Of a stretch of DNA of 64,000 nucleotides, positions 1-11,335 are shown piece by piece. The position numbers were made by a program, and so were the translations under genes. Under the pieces are notes generated by a model, which worked only from the letters and a program-made list of their open reading frames with translations, searched no databases and was not told where the DNA came from. The stretch's first letter is position 1; every line of letters begins with the position of its first letter. The stretch spans positions 36,505,501-36,569,500 of the forward strand of contig CP136897.1 in NCBI GenBank assembly GCA_034359265.1, given 5' to 3'. The DNA is from Canna indica (Eukaryota > Streptophyta > Magnoliopsida > Zingiberales > Cannaceae).

Positions 1-301
1 TAAGGACGGACGACGTCGTCGCCATAAATCTTGGCTGTCGATCGCCCGCGCGGGTCCCGCCGCAACCTCTACGGCCGACTCGATCGACCAACCGACCCGA
101 AAAATTAAAATTTATAAATAAATAAGAAAAATAACATTTCAATTATTATTTTTCGTTTAAAATGGGCGTAACTCCGTGCATTATTGTCCGATTTCAGCTT
201 TTCACGTGGCGCTGAAAGGCGCGCAAAGAGACGAAGAAAATGACCCCCGAACTCTCCCTCGGACGCTCACCCATATTAGCCGACGATCAGAAGTGCATGA
301 C

Positions 302-419
302 GGGTGCGATCATACCAGCACTAACGCACCGGATCCCATCAGAACTCCGAAGTTAAGGGTGCTTGGGCGAGAGTAGTACTAGGATGGGTGACCCCTTGGG
401 AAGTCCTCGTGTTGCACCC
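302..419 (+). rRNA. 5S rRNA: 5S ribosomal RNA
   Basis: Structural RNA of the large ribosomal subunit, transcribed by RNA polymerase III from an internal promoter (A box around 50-64, intermediate element 67-72, C box around 80-94). Full length, 118 nt; the ends GGGTGCG and TTGCACCC can pair as helix I. It differs from the window consensus at C57G and C95T. Confidence 0.93.
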
Positions 420-786
420 TTTTTTTTACTACCTATTTGATTGCACGACGAGATCATTTTTTTTACCAATCTTTCTAACCAAACGTTAAGGACGGACGAC
501 GTCGTCGCCATAATATTTGGCTGTCGATCGCCCGCGCGGGGCCCGCCGCAACCTCTACGGCCGGGTCGATCGACCAACCGACCCGAAAAATTAAAATTTG
601 TAAATAAATACGAAAAATAACAATTCAATTATTATTTTTCGTTTAAAATGGGCGTAATTCCGTGCATTATTGTCCGATTTCAGCTTTTCACGTGGCGCTG
701 AAAGGCGCGCAAAGAGACAAAGAAAATGACCCCGAGCTGTGCCTCGGACGCTCACCCTTATTAGCCGACGATCAGAAGTGCATGAC

Positions 787-904
787 GGGTGCGATCATAC
801 CAGCACTAACGCACCGGATCCCATCAGAACTCCGAAGTTAAGCGTGCTTGGGCGAGAGTAATACTAGGATCGGTGACCCCCTGGGAAGTCCTCGTGTTGC
901 ACTT
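787..904 (+). rRNA. 5S rRNA: 5S ribosomal RNA
   Basis: Full length. Variants G75A, G85C, C117T; the terminator is of the TTG-T7 type. Confidence 0.92.
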
Positions 905-1271
905 GTTTTTTTACTACCTATTTGATTGCACGACGAGATAATTTTTTTTACCAATCTTTCTAACCAAACGTTAAGGACGGACGACGTCGTCGCCATAAAT
1001 CTTGGCTGTCGATCACCCGCGCGGGGCCTGCCTCAACCTCTACTGCCGGCTCGATCGACCAACCGACCCGAAAAATTTAAATTTGTAAGTAAATAAGAAA
1101 AATAACATTTCAATTATTATTTTTCATTTAAAACGGGCGTAACTCCGTGCATTATTGTCCGATTTCAGCTTTTCACGTGGCGCTGAAAGGCGCGCGAAGA
1201 GACGAAGAAAATGACCCCGAGCTGTCCCTCGGACGCTCAGCCTTATTAGCCGACGATCAGAAGTGCATGAC

Positions 1272-1389
1272 GGGTTCGATCATACCAGCACTAACGCATC
1301 GGATCCCATCAGAACTTTGAAGTTAAGCGTGCTTGGGCGAGAGTAGTACTAATGTGGGTGACCCCCTGGGAAGTTCTCGTGTTGCACCT
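1272..1389 (+). rRNA. 5S rRNA: 5S ribosomal RNA, C box altered
   Basis: Full length but divergent: G5T, C28T, C46T, C47T, G81A, G82T, A83G, C104T. Three changes hit the C box, so it may be inactive. Confidence 0.88.
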
Positions 1390-1744
1390 TTTTTTTTTAC
1401 TACCTATTTGATTGCACGACGAGATCATTTTTTTTACTAATCTTTCTAACCAAACGTTAAGGACGGACGACGTCGTCGCCATAAAATTTGGCTGTTGATC
1501 GCCCGCCGCAACCTCTACGGCCGGCACGATCGACCAACCGGCCCGAAAAATTAAAATTTGGAAATAAATAAGAAAAATAACATTTCAATTATTATTTTTC
1601 GTTTAAAACGGGCGTAACTCCGTGCATTATTGTCTGATTTCAGCTTTTTACGTGGCGCTGAAAGGCGCGAAGAGACGAAGAAAATGACCCCGAGCTATCC
1701 CTCGGACGCTCACCCTTATTAGCCCACGATCAGAAGTGCATGAC

Positions 1745-1862
1745 GGGTGCGATCATTACAGCACTAACGCACCCGATCCCATCAGAACTCTGAAGTTAAG
1801 CGTGCTTGGGCGAGAGTAGTACTAGGATGGGTTACCCCCTAGGAAGTCCTCGTGTTGCACTT
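1745..1862 (+). rRNA. 5S rRNA: 5S ribosomal RNA
   Basis: Full length. Variants A13T, C14A, G30C, C47T, G89T, G97A, C117T. Confidence 0.9.
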
Positions 1863-2230
1863 GTTTTTTTACTACCTATTTGATTGCAAGACGAGATCAT
1901 TTTTTTTACCAATCTTTCTAACCAAATGTTAAGGACGGACGACGTCGTCGCCATAAAATTTGGTTGTCGATCGCCCGCGCAGGGCTCGCCGCAACCTCTA
2001 CGACTGGCTCAATCGACCAACCGACCCGAAAAATTAAAATTTGTAAATAAATAAGAAAAATAACATTTCAATTATTATTTTTCGTTTAAAACGGGTGTAA
2101 CTCCGTGCATTATTGTCCGATTTTAGCTTTTCACGTGGCGCTGAAAGGCGCGCGAAGAGACGAAGAAAATGACCCCCGAACTCTCCCTCGGACGCTCACC
2201 CATATTAGCCGACGATCAGAAGTGCATGAC

Positions 2231-2348
2231 GGGTGCGATCATACCAGCACTAACGCACCGGATCCCATCAGAACTCCGAAGTTAAGGGTGCTTGGGCGAG
2301 AGTAGTACTAGGATGGGTGACCCCTTGGGAAGTCCTCGTGTTGCACCT
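2231..2348 (+). rRNA. 5S rRNA: 5S ribosomal RNA
   Basis: Full length. Carries C57G and C95T, as at 302 and 4172; its upstream spacer is the same subfamily as that of the copy at 302. Confidence 0.93.
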
Positions 2349-2716
2349 TTTTTTTTTACTACCTATTTGATTGCACGACGAGATCATTTTTTTTACCAAT
2401 CTTTCTAACCAAACGTTAAGGACGGACGACGTCGTCGCCATAAAATTTGGCTGTCGAACGCCCGCGCGGGGCCCGCCGCAACCTCTACGGCCGGGTCGAT
2501 CGACCAACCGACCCGAAAAATTAAAATTTGTAAATAAATAAGAAAAATAACATTTCAATTATTATTTTTCGTTTAAAATGGGCGTAATTCCGTGCATTAT
2601 TGTCCGATTTCAGCTTTTCACGTGGCGCTGAAAGGCGCGCAAAGAGACAAAGAAAATGACCCCGAGCTATCCCTCGGACGCTCACCCTTATTAGCCGACG
2701 ATCAGAAGTGCATGAC

Positions 2717-2834
2717 GGGTGCGATCATACCAGCACTAACGCACCGGATCCCATCAGAACTCCGAAGTTAAGCGTGATTGGGCGAGAGTAGTACTAGGAT
2801 GGGTGACCTCTTGGGAAGTCCTCGTGTTCCACCA
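2717..2834 (+). rRNA. 5S rRNA: 5S ribosomal RNA
   Basis: Full length. Variants C61A, C93T, C95T, G113C, T118A; the same set is found at 4658. Confidence 0.91.
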
Positions 2835-3201
2835 TTTTTTTTACTACCTATTTGATTGCACGACGAGATCATTTTTTTTACCAATCTTTCTAACCAAACG
2901 TTAAGGACGGACGACGTCGTCGCCATAAAATTTGGCTGTCGATTGCCCGCGCGGGGCCCGCCGCAACCTCTACGGCCGGCTCGATCGACCAACCTACCCG
3001 AAAAATTAAAATTTGTAAATAAATAAGAAAAATAACATTTCAATTATTATTTTTCGTTTAAAACGGGCGTAACTCCGTGCATTATTGTCCGATTTCATCT
3101 TTTCACGTGGCGCTGAAAGGCGCGCAAAGAGACGAAGAAAATGACACCGAGCTATCCCTCTGACGCTCACCCTTATTAGCCGACGATCAGAAGTGCATGA
3201 C

Positions 3202-3319
3202 GGGTGCGATCATACCAGCACTAACGCACCAGATCCCATCAGAACTTCCAAGTTAAGCGTGCTTGGGCGAGAGTAGTACTAGGAAGGGGGACCCCTTGGG
3301 AAGTCCTCGTGTTGCACGT
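3202..3319 (+). rRNA. 5S rRNA: 5S ribosomal RNA
   Basis: Full length. Variants G30A, C46T, G48C, T84A, T88G, C95T, C117G; the gene is identical to the next copy. Confidence 0.9.
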
Positions 3320-3686
3320 TTTTTTTTACTACCTATTTGATTGCACGACGAGATCATTTTTTTTACCAATCTTTCTAACCAAACGTTAATGACGGACGAC
3401 GTCGTCGCCATAAAATTTGGCTGTCGATTGCCCGCGCGGGGCCCGCCGCAACCTCTACGGCCGGCTCGATCGACCAACCTACCCGAAAAATTAAAATTTG
3501 TAAATAAATAAGAAAAATAACATTTCAATTATTATTTTTCGTTTAAAACGGGCGTAACTCCGTGCATTATTGTCCGATTTCATCTTTTCACGTGGCGCTG
3601 AAAGGCGCGCAAAGAGACGAAGAAAATGACACCGAGCTATCCCTCTGACGCTCACCCTTATTAGCCGACGATCAGAAGTGCATGAC

Positions 3687-3804
3687 GGGTGCGATCATAC
3701 CAGCACTAACGCACCAGATCCCATCAGAACTTCCAAGTTAAGCGTGCTTGGGCGAGAGTAGTACTAGGAAGGGGGACCCCTTGGGAAGTCCTCGTGTTGC
3801 ACGT
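3687..3804 (+). rRNA. 5S rRNA: 5S ribosomal RNA
   Basis: Full length. Same seven variants as the copy at 3202, marking a recent single-unit duplication. Confidence 0.9.
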
Positions 3805-4171
3805 TTTTTTTTACTACCTATTTGATTGCACGACGAGATCATTTTTTTTACCAATCTTTCTAACCAAACGTTAAGTACGGACGACGTCGTCGACATAAAA
3901 TTTGGCTGTCGATCGCCCGCGTGGGGCCCGCCTCAACCTCTACGGCCGGCTCGATCGACCAACCGACCTGAAAAATTAAAATTTGTAAATAAATAAGAAA
4001 AATAACATTTCAATTATTATTTTTCGTTTAAAACGGGCGTAACTCCGTGCATTATTGTCCGATTTCAGCTTTTCACGTGGCGCTAAAAGGCGCGCGAAGA
4101 GACGAAGAAAATGACCCCGAGCTATCCCTCGGACGCTCACCCTTATTAGCCGACGATCAGAAGTGCATGAC

Positions 4172-4289
4172 GGGTGCGATCATACCAGCACTAACGCACC
4201 GGATCCCATCAGAACTCCGAAGTTAAGGGTGCTTGGGCGAGAGTAGTACTAGGATGGGTGACCCCTTGGGAAGTCCTCGTGTTGCACCT
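4172..4289 (+). rRNA. 5S rRNA: 5S ribosomal RNA
   Basis: Full length. C57G and C95T, matching the copy 1,941 bp upstream at 2231. Confidence 0.93.
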
Positions 4290-4657
4290 TTTTTTTTTAC
4301 TACCTATTTGATTGCACGACGAGATCATTTTTTTTACCAATCTTTCTAACCAAACGTTAAGGACGGCCGACGTCGTCGCCATAAAATTTGGCTGTCGATC
4401 GCCCGCGCGGGGCCCGCCGCAACCTCTACGGCCGGCTCGATCGACCAACCGACCCGAAAAATTAAAATTTGTAAATAAATAAGAAAAATAACATTTCAAT
4501 TATTATTTTTCGTTTAAAATGGGCGTAATTCCGTGCATTATTGTCCGATTTCAGCTTTTCACGTGGCGCTGAAAGGCGCGCAAAGAGACAAAGAAAATGA
4601 CCCCGAGCTATCCCTCGGACGCTCACCCTTATTAGCCGACGATCAGAAGTGCATGAC

Positions 4658-4775
4658 GGGTGCGATCATACCAGCACTAACGCACCGGATCCCATCAGAA
4701 CTCCGAAGTTAAGCGTGATTGGGCGAGAGTAGTACTAGGATGGGTGACCTCTTGGGAAGTCCTCGTGTTCCACCA
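4658..4775 (+). rRNA. 5S rRNA: 5S ribosomal RNA
   Basis: Full length. Shares C61A, C93T, C95T, G113C, T118A with the copy at 2717. Confidence 0.91.
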
Positions 4776-5142
4776 TTTTTTTTACTACCTATTTGATTGC
4801 ACGACGAGATCATTTTTTTTACCAATCTTTCTAACCAAACGTTAAGGACGGACGACGTTGTCGCCATAAAATTTGGCTGTCGATTGCCCGCGCGGGGCCC
4901 GCCGCAACCTCTACGGCCGGCTCGATCGACCAACCTACCCGAAAAATTAAAATTTGTAAATAAATAAGAAAAATAACATTTCAATTATTATTTTTCGTTT
5001 AAAACGGGCGTAACTCCGTGCATTATTGTCCGATTTCATCTTTTCACGTGGCGCTGAAAGGCGCGCAAAGAGACGAAGAAAATGACACCGAGCTATCCCT
5101 CTGACGCTCACCCTTATTAGCCGACGATCAGAAGTGCATGAC

Positions 5143-5260
5143 GGGTGCGATCATACCAGCACTAACGCACCAGATCCCATCAGAACTTCCAAGTTAAGTG
5201 TGCTTGGGCGAGAGTAGTACTAGGATGGGGGACCCCTTGGGAAGTCCTCGTGTTGCACGT
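5143..5260 (+). rRNA. 5S rRNA: 5S ribosomal RNA
   Basis: Full length. Variants G30A, C46T, G48C, C57T, T88G, C95T, C117G; related to the 3202/3687 pair. Confidence 0.9.
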
Positions 5261-5627
5261 TTTTTTTTACTACCTATTTGATTGCACGACGAGATCATTT
5301 TTTTTACCAATCTTTCTAACCAAACGTTAAGTACGGACGACGTCGTCGACATAAAATTTGGCTGTCGATCGCCCGCGTGGCGCCCGCCTCAACCTCTACG
5401 GCCGGCTCGATCGACCAACCGACCCGAAAAATTAAAATTTGTAAATAAATAAGAAAAATAACATTTCAATTATTATTTTTCGTTTAAAACGGGCGTAACT
5501 CCGTGCATTATTGTCCGATTTCAGCTTTTCACGTGGCGCTAAAAGGCGCGCGAAGAGACGAAGAAAATGACCCCGAGCTATCCCTCGGACGCTCACCCTT
5601 ATTAGCCGACGATCAGAAGTGCATGAC

Positions 5628-5745
5628 GGGTGCGATCATACCAGCACTAACCCACCGGATCCCATCAGAACTCCGAAGTTAAGCGTGCTTGGGCGAGAGT
5701 AGTACTAGGATGGGTGACCCCCTAGGAAGTCCTCGTGTTGCACCT
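5628..5745 (+). rRNA. 5S rRNA: 5S ribosomal RNA
   Basis: Full length. Variants G25C and G97A only. Confidence 0.93.
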
Positions 5746-6112
5746 TTTTTTTTACTACCTTTTTAATTGCACGACGAGATCAATTTTTTTACCAATCTTT
5801 CTAACCCAACGTTAAGGACGGACGACGTCGTCGACATAAAATTTCGCTCTCGATCGCCCGCGCGGGGCCCGCCGCAACCTCTACGGCCGGCTCGATCGCC
5901 CAACCGACCCGAAAAATTAAAATTAGTAAATAAATAAGAAATATAACATTTCAATTATTATTTTTCGTTTAAAACGGGCGTAACTCCGTGCATTATTGTC
6001 CGATTTCATCTTTTCACGTGGCGCTGAAAGGCGCGCAAAGAGACGAAGAAAATGACACCGAGCTATCCCTCTGACGCTCACCCTTATTAGCCGACGATCA
6101 GAAGTGCATGAC

Positions 6113-6230
6113 GGGTGCGATCATACCAGCACTAACGCACCAGATCTCATCAGAACTTCCAAGTTAAGTGTGCTTGGGCGAGAGTAGTACTAGGATGGGG
6201 GACCCCTTGGGAAGTCCTCGTGTTGCACGT
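6113..6230 (+). rRNA. 5S rRNA: 5S ribosomal RNA
   Basis: Full length. Variants G30A, C35T, C46T, G48C, C57T, T88G, C95T, C117G. Confidence 0.9.
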
Positions 6231-6597
6231 TTTTTTTTACTACCTATTTGATTGCACGACGAGATCATTTTTTTTACCAATCTTTCTAACCAAACGTTAA
6301 GGACGGACGACGTCGTCGCCATAAAATTTGGCTGTCGATTGCCCGCGCGGGGCCCGCCGCAACCTCTACGGCCGGCTCGATCGACCAACCGACCCGAAAA
6401 ATTAAAATTTGTAAATAAATAAGAATAATAACATTTCAATTATTATTTTTCGTTTAAAACGGGCGTAACTCCGTGCATTATTGTCCGATTTCAGCTTTTC
6501 ACGTGGCGCTAAAAGGCGCGCGAAGAGACGAAGAAAATGACCCCGAGCTATCACTCGGACGCTCACCCTTATTAGCCGACGATCAGAAGTGCATGAC

Positions 6598-6715
6598 GGG
6601 TGCGATCATACCAGCACTAACGCACCGGATCCCATCAGAACTCCGAAGTTAAGCGTGCTTGGGCGAGAGGAGTACTAGTATGGGTGACCCCCTGGGAAGT
6701 CCTCGTGTTGCACCT
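6598..6715 (+). rRNA. 5S rRNA: 5S ribosomal RNA
   Basis: Full length. Variants T73G and G82T. Confidence 0.93.
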
Positions 6716-7081
6716 TTTTTTTTACTAACTATTTGATTGCACGACGAGATCATTTTTTTTACCAATCTTTCTAACTTAACGTTAAGGACAGACGACGTCG
6801 TCGACATAAAATTTGGCTCTCGATCGCCCGCGCGGGGCCCGCCGCAACCTCTACGGCCAACTCGATCGACCAACCGACCCGAAAAATTAAAATTTGTAAA
6901 TAAATAAGAAAAATAACATTTCAAATATTATTTTTCGTTTAAAACGGGCGTAACTCCGTGCATTATTGTCCGATTTCAGCTTTTCACGTGGCGCTAAAAG
7001 GCGCGCGAAGAGATGAAGAAAATGACAGCGAGCTATCCTCGGACGCTCACCCTTATTAGTCGACGATCAGAAGTGTATGAC

Positions 7082-7199
7082 GGGTGCGATCATACCAGCA
7101 CTAACGCACCGGATCCCATCAGAAATCTGAAGTTAAGCGTGCTTGGGCGAGGGTAGTACTAGGATGGGTGACCCCCTGGGAAGTCCTCGTGTTGCACCT
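7082..7199 (+). rRNA. 5S rRNA: 5S ribosomal RNA
   Basis: Full length. Variants C44A, C47T, A71G. Confidence 0.92.
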
Positions 7200-7566
7200 T
7201 TTTTTTTAGTACCTATTTGATTGCACGACGAGATCATTTTTTTTACCAATCTTTCTAACCAAACGTTAAGGACGGACGACGTCGTCGACATAAAATTTGG
7301 CTATCGATCGCCCGCGCGGGGCCAGCCGCAACCTCTACGACCGGCTCGATCGACCAACCGACCCGAAAAATTAAAATTTGTAAATAAATAAGAAAAATAA
7401 CATTTCAATTATTATTTTTCGTTTATAACGGGCGTAACTCCGTGCATTTTTGTCCGATTTCAGCTTTTCACGTGGCGCTAAAACGCGCGCGAAGACACGA
7501 AGAAAATGACCCCGAGGTATCACTCGGACGCTCACCCTTATTAGCCGACGATCAGAAGTGCATGAC

Positions 7567-7684
7567 GGGTGCGATCATACCAGCACTAACACACCGGATC
7601 CCATCAGAAATCTAAAGTTAAGCGTGCTTGGGCGAGGGTAGTACTAGGATGGGTGACCCCCTGGGAAGTCCTCGTGTTGCACCT
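7567..7684 (+). rRNA. 5S rRNA: 5S ribosomal RNA
   Basis: Full length. Variants G25A, C44A, C47T, G48A, A71G; related to the preceding copy. Confidence 0.91.
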
Positions 7685-8051
7685 TTTTTTTTACTACCTA
7701 TTTGATTGCACGACGAGATCATTTTTTTTACCAATCTTTCTAACCAAACGTTAAGGACGGACGACGTCGTCGACATAAAATTTGGCTGTCGATTGCCCGC
7801 GCGGGGCCAGCCGCAACCTCTACGGCCGGCTCGATCGACCAACCGACCCGAAAAATTAAAATTTGTAAATAAATATGAAAAATAACATTTCAATTATTAT
7901 TTTTCGTTTATAACGGGCATAACTCCGTGCATTATTGTCCGATTTCAGCTTTTCACGTGGCGCTAAAAGGCGCGCGAAGAGACGAAGAAAATGACCCCGA
8001 GCTATCACTCGGACGCTCACCCTTATTAGCCGACGATCAGAAGTGCATGAC

Positions 8052-8169
8052 GGTTGCGATCATACCAGCACTAACGCACCGGATCCCATCAGAACTCTGA
8101 AGTTAAGCGTGCTTGGGCGAGAGTAGTACTAGGATGGGTGACCCCCTGGGAAGTCCTCGTGTTGCACCT
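8052..8169 (+). rRNA. 5S rRNA: 5S ribosomal RNA
   Basis: Full length. Variants G3T and C47T. Confidence 0.93.
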
Positions 8170-8536
8170 TTTTTTTTACTACCTATTTGATTGCACGACG
8201 AGATCATTTTTTTTACCAATCTTTCTAACCAAACGTTAAGGACGGACGACGTCGTCGACATAAAATTTGGCTGTCGATCGCCCGCGCGGGGCCCGCCGCA
8301 ACCTCTACGGCCGGCTCGATCGACCAACCGATCCGAAAAATTAAAATTTGTAAATAAATAAGAAAAATAACATTTCAATTATTATTTTTCGTTTAAAACG
8401 GGCGTAACTCCGTGCATTATTGTCCGATTTCAGTTTTTCACGTGGCGCTAAAAGGCGCGCGAAGAGACGAAGAAAATGACTCCGAGCTATCCCTCGGACG
8501 CTCACCCTTATTAGCCGACGATCAGAAGTGCGTGAC

Positions 8537-8613
8537 GGGTGCGATCATACCAGCACTAACGCACCCGATCCCATCAGAACTTCGAAGTTAAGCGTGCTTG
8601 GGCGAGAGTAGTA
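8537..8613 (+). pseudogene. 5S rRNA: 5S rRNA, 5' part, split by viral insert
   Basis: Positions 1-77 of a 5S gene (G30C, C46T) end at GTAGTA, and viral sequence follows directly. The matching 3' part is at 22412-22441. The 11 bases CTAGGATGGGT between them are absent from both sides, so the insertion deleted most of the C box. Confidence 0.95.
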
Positions 8614-8708
8614 TTATCCCCAATGTAGCCTTGATCCCTTAATCTCTGTAACAAGGGTTTGAACCTTCTATGGAATCTCTCTGATTCTTTGGCTTCGTAG
8701 TGACTTGT
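8614..8708 (-). pseudogene. ORF3 protease-RT linker fragment
   Basis: The first viral piece after the left 5S junction. It repeats, in the same orientation, part of the linker between protease and reverse transcriptase found again near 9367, 14168, 19565 and 19860. It stops at CGTAGTGACTTGT, where a + strand movement-protein piece takes over. Confidence 0.85.
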
Positions 8709-8996
8709 CTTTATCATCAATTTTGATCGGATGAGTAAATACGCCCAGCTCTCATTTCAGTTCCTAGAAACCCACAGTCTAGTAGCATCAGAACAAGAAC
8801 AGATGGCTCTCTGGCCATACAATTTGCAGATTATGTCGCACAACCATCCTCAACCTCTACCGACAAAAATGAGGATTTAGAAGATGAATTCGCAGGAGTG
8901 CTCATAGTAGATGATCCTGACTGGGAGATCTACCAAATGGATGAAGACTGGAGCAGCGAATATGACGAATCCGAGTTGCTAGCAGAACAGCAATTC
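8709..8996 (+). pseudogene. ORF3 movement protein C-terminal fragment
   Basis: The + strand frame around 8737-8996 encodes the end of the movement protein and the acidic linker towards the coat protein; IRPALI and the later FADY resemble the conserved badnavirus pattern. There is an in-frame TAA at 8736-8738. The acidic part (DDPDWEIYQMDEDWSSEYD) recurs on the - strand at 21731-22027, where one residue differs. It is a fragment with no start of its own. The movement-protein assignment rests on family pattern and is inferred. Confidence 0.65.
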
Positions 8997-9099
8997 TACT
9001 AAAATTGCTCCTGTGTTAGATTGAGCAGAGGGTAGTGTGTACCTTTCACTGTATGCCTTGGAGTATCCTCCCCGTAGGTTGCTTATCTTTGAGTTCATG
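8997..9099 (-). pseudogene. Short viral coding fragment, probable movement protein
   Basis: On the - strand this piece has an open frame containing NLRGGYSKAYSERYTLPSAQ, which fits a movement-protein region but has no second copy here for comparison. It lies between two + strand pieces. Confidence 0.5.
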
Positions 9100-9160
9100 A
9101 GCCGATGACCCACAGAACATCACCTCCCAAGTCAGAAGAATGGTTCTACTGGAGGATCCT
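9100..9160 (+). pseudogene. Coat protein N-terminal fragment
   Basis: About 60 bp matching the + strand coat-protein start at 18108-18170 (ADDPQNITSQVRRMVLLEDP), wedged between - strand pieces. Too short to have a function. Confidence 0.8.
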
Positions 9161-9673
9161 GAATTCACGATCATTGCCATTGTTCTATGGCGGCTAGAAC
9201 TTGGCCTTATAACTCCTATCTGTAGAAGGCTTTTAATATGCTTGTCATATTGATCCTTCATTGATGGTGTGACATGTTTCAGGGGTCTGTCTTGTATTGA
9301 AAGATCAGGATTTATTACGTCTATCTTGCAAGTGACCTGATTCTTTTCCCAGTGGGCTATTGGGTTATCCCCAATGTAGCCTTGATCCCTTAATCTCTGT
9401 AACAAGGGTTTGAACCTTCTATGGAATCTCTCTGATTCTTTGGCTTCGTAGTGACTTGTGGTGGTACTGAGTATGTCTATACACTCGTCTTCTGTCAGCT
9501 CAAATTCTTCTAACGCTGCTTTTGCTGATAACTCTGCATCAGCCCTGGTAGATATTGTAGTGAGCTTCTTATAGAATGTTATTGTCTGATCCTCTATTCT
9601 AAGTCCTCCCTTCTTTGCTCGGATGAAGTTACATCCGATCAACATCTGAATTCCGTCCTTTTTACTCATAGGG
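9161..9673 (-). pseudogene. Protease C-terminus, linker and RT start
   Basis: Encodes the stretch from MSKKDGIQ through the linker to RHRTMAMIVNSG at the RT threshold. Direct repeats of it occur at about 14046-14470 and 19703-20140. This copy has a Lys where the others have Met (FIRAKKGG against FIRAMKGG). Confidence 0.85.
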
Positions 9674-10522
9674 GGCCATATCATTTCATCATAACTTTGT
9701 CTTCCTAATGCTTTAAAGAATTCGTCAGTTTCTTCAAGCATTTTTCTTATGGCTTTCTGGTATTCGCCCCTTTGTTGTCCGACTTCCCTCCCTTTACTTC
9801 CTGATGATTCAGGAGTTTCTTGAATAGATACGCTCCTTTCGAACGTTTCTTGAATCTTCTTCAGCTGTGATTCTATTAGCTCTTCCTCTTCCTTTTCTTG
9901 CATATAGTCATCTAGGAAATCATCCCAGAATGGTAAGTTTGCTTCTCTTAGAGGTGAACCATAATAGAAACTGTCTTCAGGATAATAATTGTAGTATTCT
10001 GGTCTCATCATATTTTCCATCAGAACACTCACGACTACCTCATTATCATCATTTATTTCTTCCGTCTCCTCATCCCAGGCGTATAATGCATTTGCTCCTT
10101 CTTGCCTGTGTATGAGATCACTTATAGCTAAGATCGTTTTACTCAACTCCTCAGTTATGGATTTTGGTGCAGTCTGAGTTTCTTCGATGGCCTCTTCTAG
10201 GTGTTGGATATGGCCCGCTATATGTGATGGGATTTCTTCTACCACTGCCAGCTTTGTGGTTAATCTTGATAGAGCATCTGCTAAAACGTTAAGTTTTCCT
10301 TCAATATGCTCAAAATTGATGATAATTCCCGTGCCAGTAATGTAATCCACGAAGTTTATCCATCTAACCCTTGATGGTTTGTTTTGGTTACACTTGTTGT
10401 GGAAGCTAATTATTGCCTGTCTTGGCTCTCCAGATCGTCTATACTCTTTCAGATCGTGTAGGTATACTTGGAAGCTAACAATAGACTCTTTCAGATCGTT
10501 AGCATAATCGTGTAGGTAAAGC
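9674..10522 (-). pseudogene. RNase H C-terminal part and polyprotein tail
   Basis: Reads from an RNase H segment (EYRRSGEPRQ, then RWINF, then HIEGKLNVLADALSRL) into a Glu/Asp-rich tail (FWDDFLDDYMQEKEEEELIE). The tail recurs on the + strand at 12223-12625, where it reaches its natural stop; here it breaks at MIWPP. A TACTTGGAAGCTAAC segment at its upper end recurs near 13147. Confidence 0.8.
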
Positions 10523-11142
10523 CCTACTGTGTCATATGGAAGATCCATTTGCTCAAGAAAAAGGGTGTGAGCTGTGCCAGATTCTCCTTCGGAGAATGAA
10601 CAGATAGCATCGCTATCCGGCTCATTCAGATCAACTGATAGCACGTCCCAATCGTCTGGGAGCTCAAGATTGTCAACTATCGCTGCTCTAGCGATGTTTC
10701 CCAGCTTCTTCTTGCATTCTCTAGCATAGTGGCCTTCTTCGCCACAAATGAAGCATTTACACTTCTTCATTCTCTCCGAATATTTTCTTCTAAAGACTCT
10801 TACATGCGACTCATGAGGCTTTCCCTTGTAGTTTTTAGCCTTCCTTAGTCTATATTTCTTGGTTTTCGAGTAGTAGCCTGGAATTGGAACTTTGCTACAT
10901 ATTGAGAGGTCTTTCAGGCTTCGTTGGAAAGCTGCCCTCTTGCACTGGTCTTCTATGTACTGACAGATGAAGTGGATTCTGGGTACTACACCTATTGTGT
11001 TACCCGGGTGTTTGAGCTTGAAGGCGTTCTCTAATTCCTTCCCAATTACTGGAGGTAGTTTTCTGAAGATCTTTTCTGATAATTCAGGGGAGATATACAT
11101 CCTCCCTGATTTCGAGGCAAGTGCCTTGTAGTCGTTGAGAAA
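10523..11142 (-). pseudogene. Coat protein with CCHC zinc knuckle
   Basis: Runs from FEFLNDYKALASKSGRMY through the basic region to the knuckle CFICGEEGHYAREC (bases 10714-10755) and on to the acidic WDVLSVDLNEPDSD. Caulimovirid coat proteins carry such a knuckle to bind the packaged nucleic acid. A second copy is at 14958-15455 (same strand) and a third at 19199-19563 (opposite strand); a few residues differ (YRLRKAK here, YSLRKAK in the others). Confidence 0.88.
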
Positions 11143-11335
11143 TTCAAAAAGAATTATGATTAACGGAGTCAACTCCCAACAAATAGCAAGCAACAAATTG
11201 AAAGGAGGCTACATGGTTATTGAAGAGAATAAGTTCCCTATCCCCTTCACTTACTCATTCCCTATGAGTAAAAAGGACGGAATTCAGATGTTGATCGGAT
11301 GTAACTTCATCCGAGCAATGAAGGGAGGACTTAGA
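11143..11335 (+). pseudogene. Protease C-terminal half fragment
   Basis: The + strand encodes IMINGVNSQQIASNKLKGGY through MLIGCNFIRAMKGGL, the part of the aspartic protease after the catalytic motif. The DTGA half is missing. It ends at CTTAGA, where the telomeric tract begins. Confidence 0.85.

Larger units (their letters stand above)
2231..5627 (+). repeat. Three-unit higher-order repeat, 1,941-bp offset
   Basis: The 5S copies at 2231, 2717 and 3202/3687 reappear with the same diagnostic variants at 4172, 4658 and 5143. The first block holds one extra unit (3687), a copy of 3202. Confidence 0.8.
1..8613 (+). repeat. 5S rDNA tandem array, left block
   Basis: Seventeen complete 5S units and the 5' part of an eighteenth follow one another at 484-486 bp. 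Each spacer of about 367 bp holds, in order, a T-run terminator, a second T-run, a GACGACGTCGTC palindrome, a CCCGCGCGGG palindrome, an AT-rich stretch, a CACGTG core, a CCGAG/CTCGG hairpin and a TTATTAG element about 28 bp before the next gene. The spacers hold no supported protein gene. Most spacers up to about 5.3 kb carry CGCCATA after the first palindrome; those nearer the viral block carry CGACATA. Confidence 0.95.
9046..11196 (-). pseudogene. Chimeric 716-codon ORF from reshuffled ORF3 pieces
   Basis: An uninterrupted - strand frame that crosses at least five rearrangement junctions. From N to C terminus it holds: antisense protease sequence (first ~18 residues); coat protein with a CCHC knuckle (CX2CX4HX4C, bases 10714-10755); acidic sequence before the cysteine-rich motif; the C-terminal part of RNase H (GIIINFEHIEGKLNVLADAL); the acidic C-terminal tail; the protease C-terminal end and the linker to reverse transcriptase; the first residues of the RT domain; and antisense sequence. 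The order is not the viral order and the protease and RT active sites are absent, so it cannot be a working polyprotein. Whether it is transcribed is unknown. Confidence 0.85.
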
